From the NCBI GenBank assembly GCA_030620655.1, contig JAUXEH010000126.1, positions 1-7,853 of the forward strand: a stretch of DNA of 7,853 bases. The letters are read 5' to 3'. The notes beneath the pieces were generated by a model that was given only the letters and a program-made list of their open reading frames with translations, ran no database searches and was not told the DNA's origin. A program made the position numbers and the translations under genes. Shown one piece after another: positions 5,899 to 7,853 of this stretch (position 1 is the stretch's first letter; the number at the start of each line of letters is the position of its first letter). Source of the stretch: Candidatus Aminicenantota bacterium (GTDB lineage: Bacteria; Acidobacteriota; Aminicenantia; Aminicenantales; Aminicenantaceae).

Positions 5899-7395
5899 TT
5901 AAGGTATTCGTGCTGGATTATTGAGCGTGAGCTTGAAGACGAAAGCGTGCTCGAGGAGGGGGAATTCCGCAGGGGGGGTTATGAAGAGCCCGTCCTCTCC
6001 CAGCCGCCACTCCAATGATTCCGGGGAGCCAAGCATCTCCACTCCAGTGATATCGGAAGGCTCCAGGCTCTTGAGCGCGGCCACCCGCACGTCTTTTTCC
6101 GGCCGGTCCAGGGCTATCACGTAGAGCACGTTGCCCTTGGCCGTGAAGCGGATGTCCTCCGCACTGAACTCGGAGGTCTGCTTGCTCTCGCTGAACGCGC
6201 CTCCCTCTTCCTTGGTGGGCCCCTCCCCGAAGATCAGCCATGGCTGGGTCCCGTAGATGGCCTCCCCGTTGACCTTGAGCCAGTCCCCGATGCCCAGCAG
6301 CAGTTCCTTTTGTTCTTCAGGAATGGTGCCGTCCGGCCTGGGCCCGATGTTGAGCAGCAGGTTGCCGTTCTTGCTGACCCGGTCCACCAGGTTGTCCACC
6401 AGCGTGTTGACCGACTTGTAATTCGGTTCCCGGATGTAGCACCATGACCTGCGGTCCACCGAGGTGTCGGTGACCCACACTTCCCGGCTCAGCTCGTTCA
6501 GCTTGCCCCTCTCCAGGTCGAGCACGGCCACACCCGGGGGAAGGTGGTCGTGTTTGTGTGTCACCACCACACCTGTGCCCCATGCATGGCCCTGGTTGTA
6601 GTAATATGCGATGACCGACTTCTTGTATTCCTCGAAGGAAGGCTCTTTCCATCCGAAATCGAACCAGAGGTAGTCCGGCCGATACTTGTCGATCACCTCC
6701 CGGATCTTGGCCTCCCAGTCCTGCAGGAACGCCTCGGATTCGGGCGCCCCCTTCTCATGCGGTGTGGGATAGAGCCCGTCGATACCGGCGAACCGGGGAT
6801 CTTCGGTGTCGTGCCGCTTGTCCGGAGTGTAGGAAAGCTCATAGTATTTCCAGTTAAAGGCATGGTGAAAGGAGGTGACGAACCTCATGCCTCGTTCCCG
6901 GATGGCCTTCTCGAGCTCGCCCACGATATCCCGCCGCGGCCCCATGTCGGCCGCGTCCCATTCGGTAAGGGCGCTGTCCCACATGGCAAAGCCGTCGTGG
7001 TGTTCGGCAACAGGGCCGGCGAACTGCGCTCCCGCCTGTTTAAAAAGGTCCGCCCATTCCTCGGCATCGAACTTTTCTGCCGTGAACAGGGGGATGAAGT
7101 CCTTATACCCAAACTCTGCCGGTTCCCCGAATTTTTCCGAGTGGAAGGCAAACTCCGGTTTCTCCGGATCATACATGTTCCGGGGATACCACTCGTTCCG
7201 ATACGCCGGGACCGCATATACTCCCCAGTGGGTGTATATGCCGAATTTGGCCTCTTTGAACCACTGGGGCGTCGTGTGTGCCCTCAGCGACTCCCAGGTG
7301 GGCTGAAAGGGCGGCTCGGCCTTCCTGCACTGAATCAGGATGATCCCTAAAACGATCAGGGCCGTCATGCCCATATAGATGGATATCTTCCTCAT
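5899..7395 (-). CDS. GH29 alpha-L-fucosidase, exported
   Basis: 498-residue glycoside hydrolase family 29 enzyme, expected to release terminal alpha-L-fucose from glycans by a retaining mechanism. The (beta/alpha)8 domain starts with W-F-K-E-A-K-F-G-I-Y-T-H56-W57-G (canonical KFGIFIHWG), followed by E131-H132-H133-D134-G-F-A-M-W in the fucose pocket. The catalytic nucleophile is most likely D246 in Y-L-W-F-D246-F-G-W. The conserved LLLNIGPRPDGTI segment (347-358) and GEAIYGTQPW (377-386) close the domain; about 405-490 forms a C-terminal beta-sandwich. The acid/base residue varies in GH29 and I do not assign it. The N-terminus is a hydrophobic export signal ending L20-I21-Q22-C23; Gln before Cys is unusual for a lipobox, so lipidation is uncertain. 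GAGGTG (7401-7406) lies five bases before the start and 12 bp separate this gene from the flavoprotein stop, implying cotranscription. Confidence 0.92.
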   Translation of the reverse strand: MRKISIYMGMTALIVLGIILIQCRKAEPPFQPTWESLRAHTTPQWFKEAKFGIYTHWGVYAVPAYRNEWYPRNMYDPEKPEFAFHSEKFGEPAEFGYKDFIPLFTAEKFDAEEWADLFKQAGAQFAGPVAEHHDGFAMWDSALTEWDAADMGPRRDIVGELEKAIRERGMRFVTSFHHAFNWKYYELSYTPDKRHDTEDPRFAGIDGLYPTPHEKGAPESEAFLQDWEAKIREVIDKYRPDYLWFDFGWKEPSFEEYKKSVIAYYYNQGHAWGTGVVVTHKHDHLPPGVAVLDLERGKLNELSREVWVTDTSVDRRSWCYIREPNYKSVNTLVDNLVDRVSKNGNLLLNIGPRPDGTIPEEQKELLLGIGDWLKVNGEAIYGTQPWLIFGEGPTKEEGGAFSESKQTSEFSAEDIRFTAKGNVLYVIALDRPEKDVRVAALKSLEPSDITGVEMLGSPESLEWRLGEDGLFITPPAEFPLLEHAFVFKLTLNNPARIP

Positions 7396-7407
7396 GCTGC
7401 CACCTCG

Positions 7408-7853
7408 TTAATGGGATTTCGAATATTCCCGGATCATCAAGGCCACAGCCGCCCCCTCTCCGGAGGCTGCGACCACCTGTTTTGTGCTCATGGAACGGAC
7501 ATCTCCTGCCGCGAAGATCCCGGCAACACTGGTTTCGAGCGGGGTCGGGGCGCGCGAGCCGAAACCTATGGTTTTGCCTGTCTCATGCCTGAGGTCGTGT
7601 CCGGTGATGATGAATCCCCACTCGTTGGTCATCACAGCGGAATCACTCAGGAATTCCGTGTTGGGAGTCAGGCCGATGAACACAAATACTGCGGCCGGTG
7701 CGATCTCCTCAGTCTCGCCCGTCAGATTGTTCCTGACCTTCATGGATGTGAGCTTGCCGCCCTCTCCCAGGAACGCGGTTGTGTCCGTGTGGAAACGCAC
7801 GTCGATGCGCGCGTGCCCCAGGACTTTATCCCGGATGATCTGGCTGGCGTTGA
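7408..7853 (-). CDS. Thioredoxin-reductase-like flavoprotein, C-terminal part (cut at right edge)
   Basis: Only the last 147 residues are in the window; the frame stays open to the right edge (first whole codon ends at 7849), so the N-terminus is missing. The fragment matches the NAD(P)H-domain end and C-terminal FAD segment of the thioredoxin reductase family: F-V-F-I-G-L-T-P-N-T, then E-T-S-V-A-G-I-F-A-A-G-D-V-R (FAD-binding GD motif), then K-Q-V-V-A-A-S-G-E-G-A-A-V-A-L. The redox CxxC motif and the FAD and NADPH glycine motifs would lie in the missing part, so disulfide reductase activity is unproven; ferredoxin- or NADH-linked relatives and other FAD oxidoreductases remain possible. The first visible residues read NASQIIRDKV where E. 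coli-type TrxB has FRASxIMxxRV-like sequence, so an Arg that helps bind NADPH appears to be Asn. It is followed after 12 bp by the fucosidase gene. Confidence 0.85.
   Translation of the reverse strand, partial: NASQIIRDKVLGHARIDVRFHTDTTAFLGEGGKLTSMKVRNNLTGETEEIAPAAVFVFIGLTPNTEFLSDSAVMTNEWGFIITGHDLRHETGKTIGFGSRAPTPLETSVAGIFAAGDVRSMSTKQVVAASGEGAAVALMIREYSKSH

Noticed and set aside
5770..6018. Plus-strand frame of 82 codons across the repeat element
   Set aside because: It runs from the non-coding repeat into the antisense of the fucosidase gene, without a ribosome site or protein-like sequence.
6544..7350. Plus-strand open frame of 268 codons opposite the fucosidase gene
   Set aside because: It is antisense to a gene with clear GH29 motifs, and it has no recognisable motif of its own.

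Overview
The window reads as bacterial chromosome from a Gram-negative, GC-rich heterotroph. Two gene products have lipoprotein signals, two or three others have export signals, and strong GGAGG-type ribosome binding sites precede most starts. A secreted Asp-box propeller protein, a fucosidase and the remnant of what looks like a secreted peptidase suggest scavenging of glycoprotein or polysaccharide. The gene mix is reminiscent of Acidobacteriota, Aminicenantota or Desulfobacterota, but no phylogenetic marker is present and this is a weak inference.

Layout. Positions 1-198 are non-coding or hold the tail of something off the left edge; they include a perfect 12-bp palindrome, a nine-G run and a possible promoter. 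A PAP2-family phosphatase (232-1068, +) converges, with a 2-bp gap, on a TPR-repeat lipoprotein (1071-1856, -). A divergent intergenic region with back-to-back promoter candidates separates that gene from a stand-alone GNAT acetyltransferase (2040-2624, +). Next comes a decayed gene (2636-2813, -) that keeps a promoter, ribosome site, signal-peptide start and C-terminus but has lost its middle and reading frame. The largest gene (2968-5658, -) encodes an 896-residue exported Asp-box/BNR (sortilin-like) beta-propeller protein with a good sigma70-type promoter. Just upstream of that promoter lies a ~143-bp composite inverted-repeat element (5746-5888). Beyond it are a GH29 alpha-L-fucosidase (5899-7395, -) and the C-terminal part of a thioredoxin-reductase-like flavoprotein (7408-7853, -, cut by the right edge).

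How the genes relate. The flavoprotein and fucosidase genes are 12 bp apart and probably cotranscribed. The propeller gene shares their direction but has its own promoter, with the repeat element in between. The phosphatase, TPR lipoprotein and acetyltransferase show no clear pathway link to the rest. I did not find a new multi-gene system. The least ordinary items are the composite repeat element, the peptidase remnant and the palindrome at the left edge.
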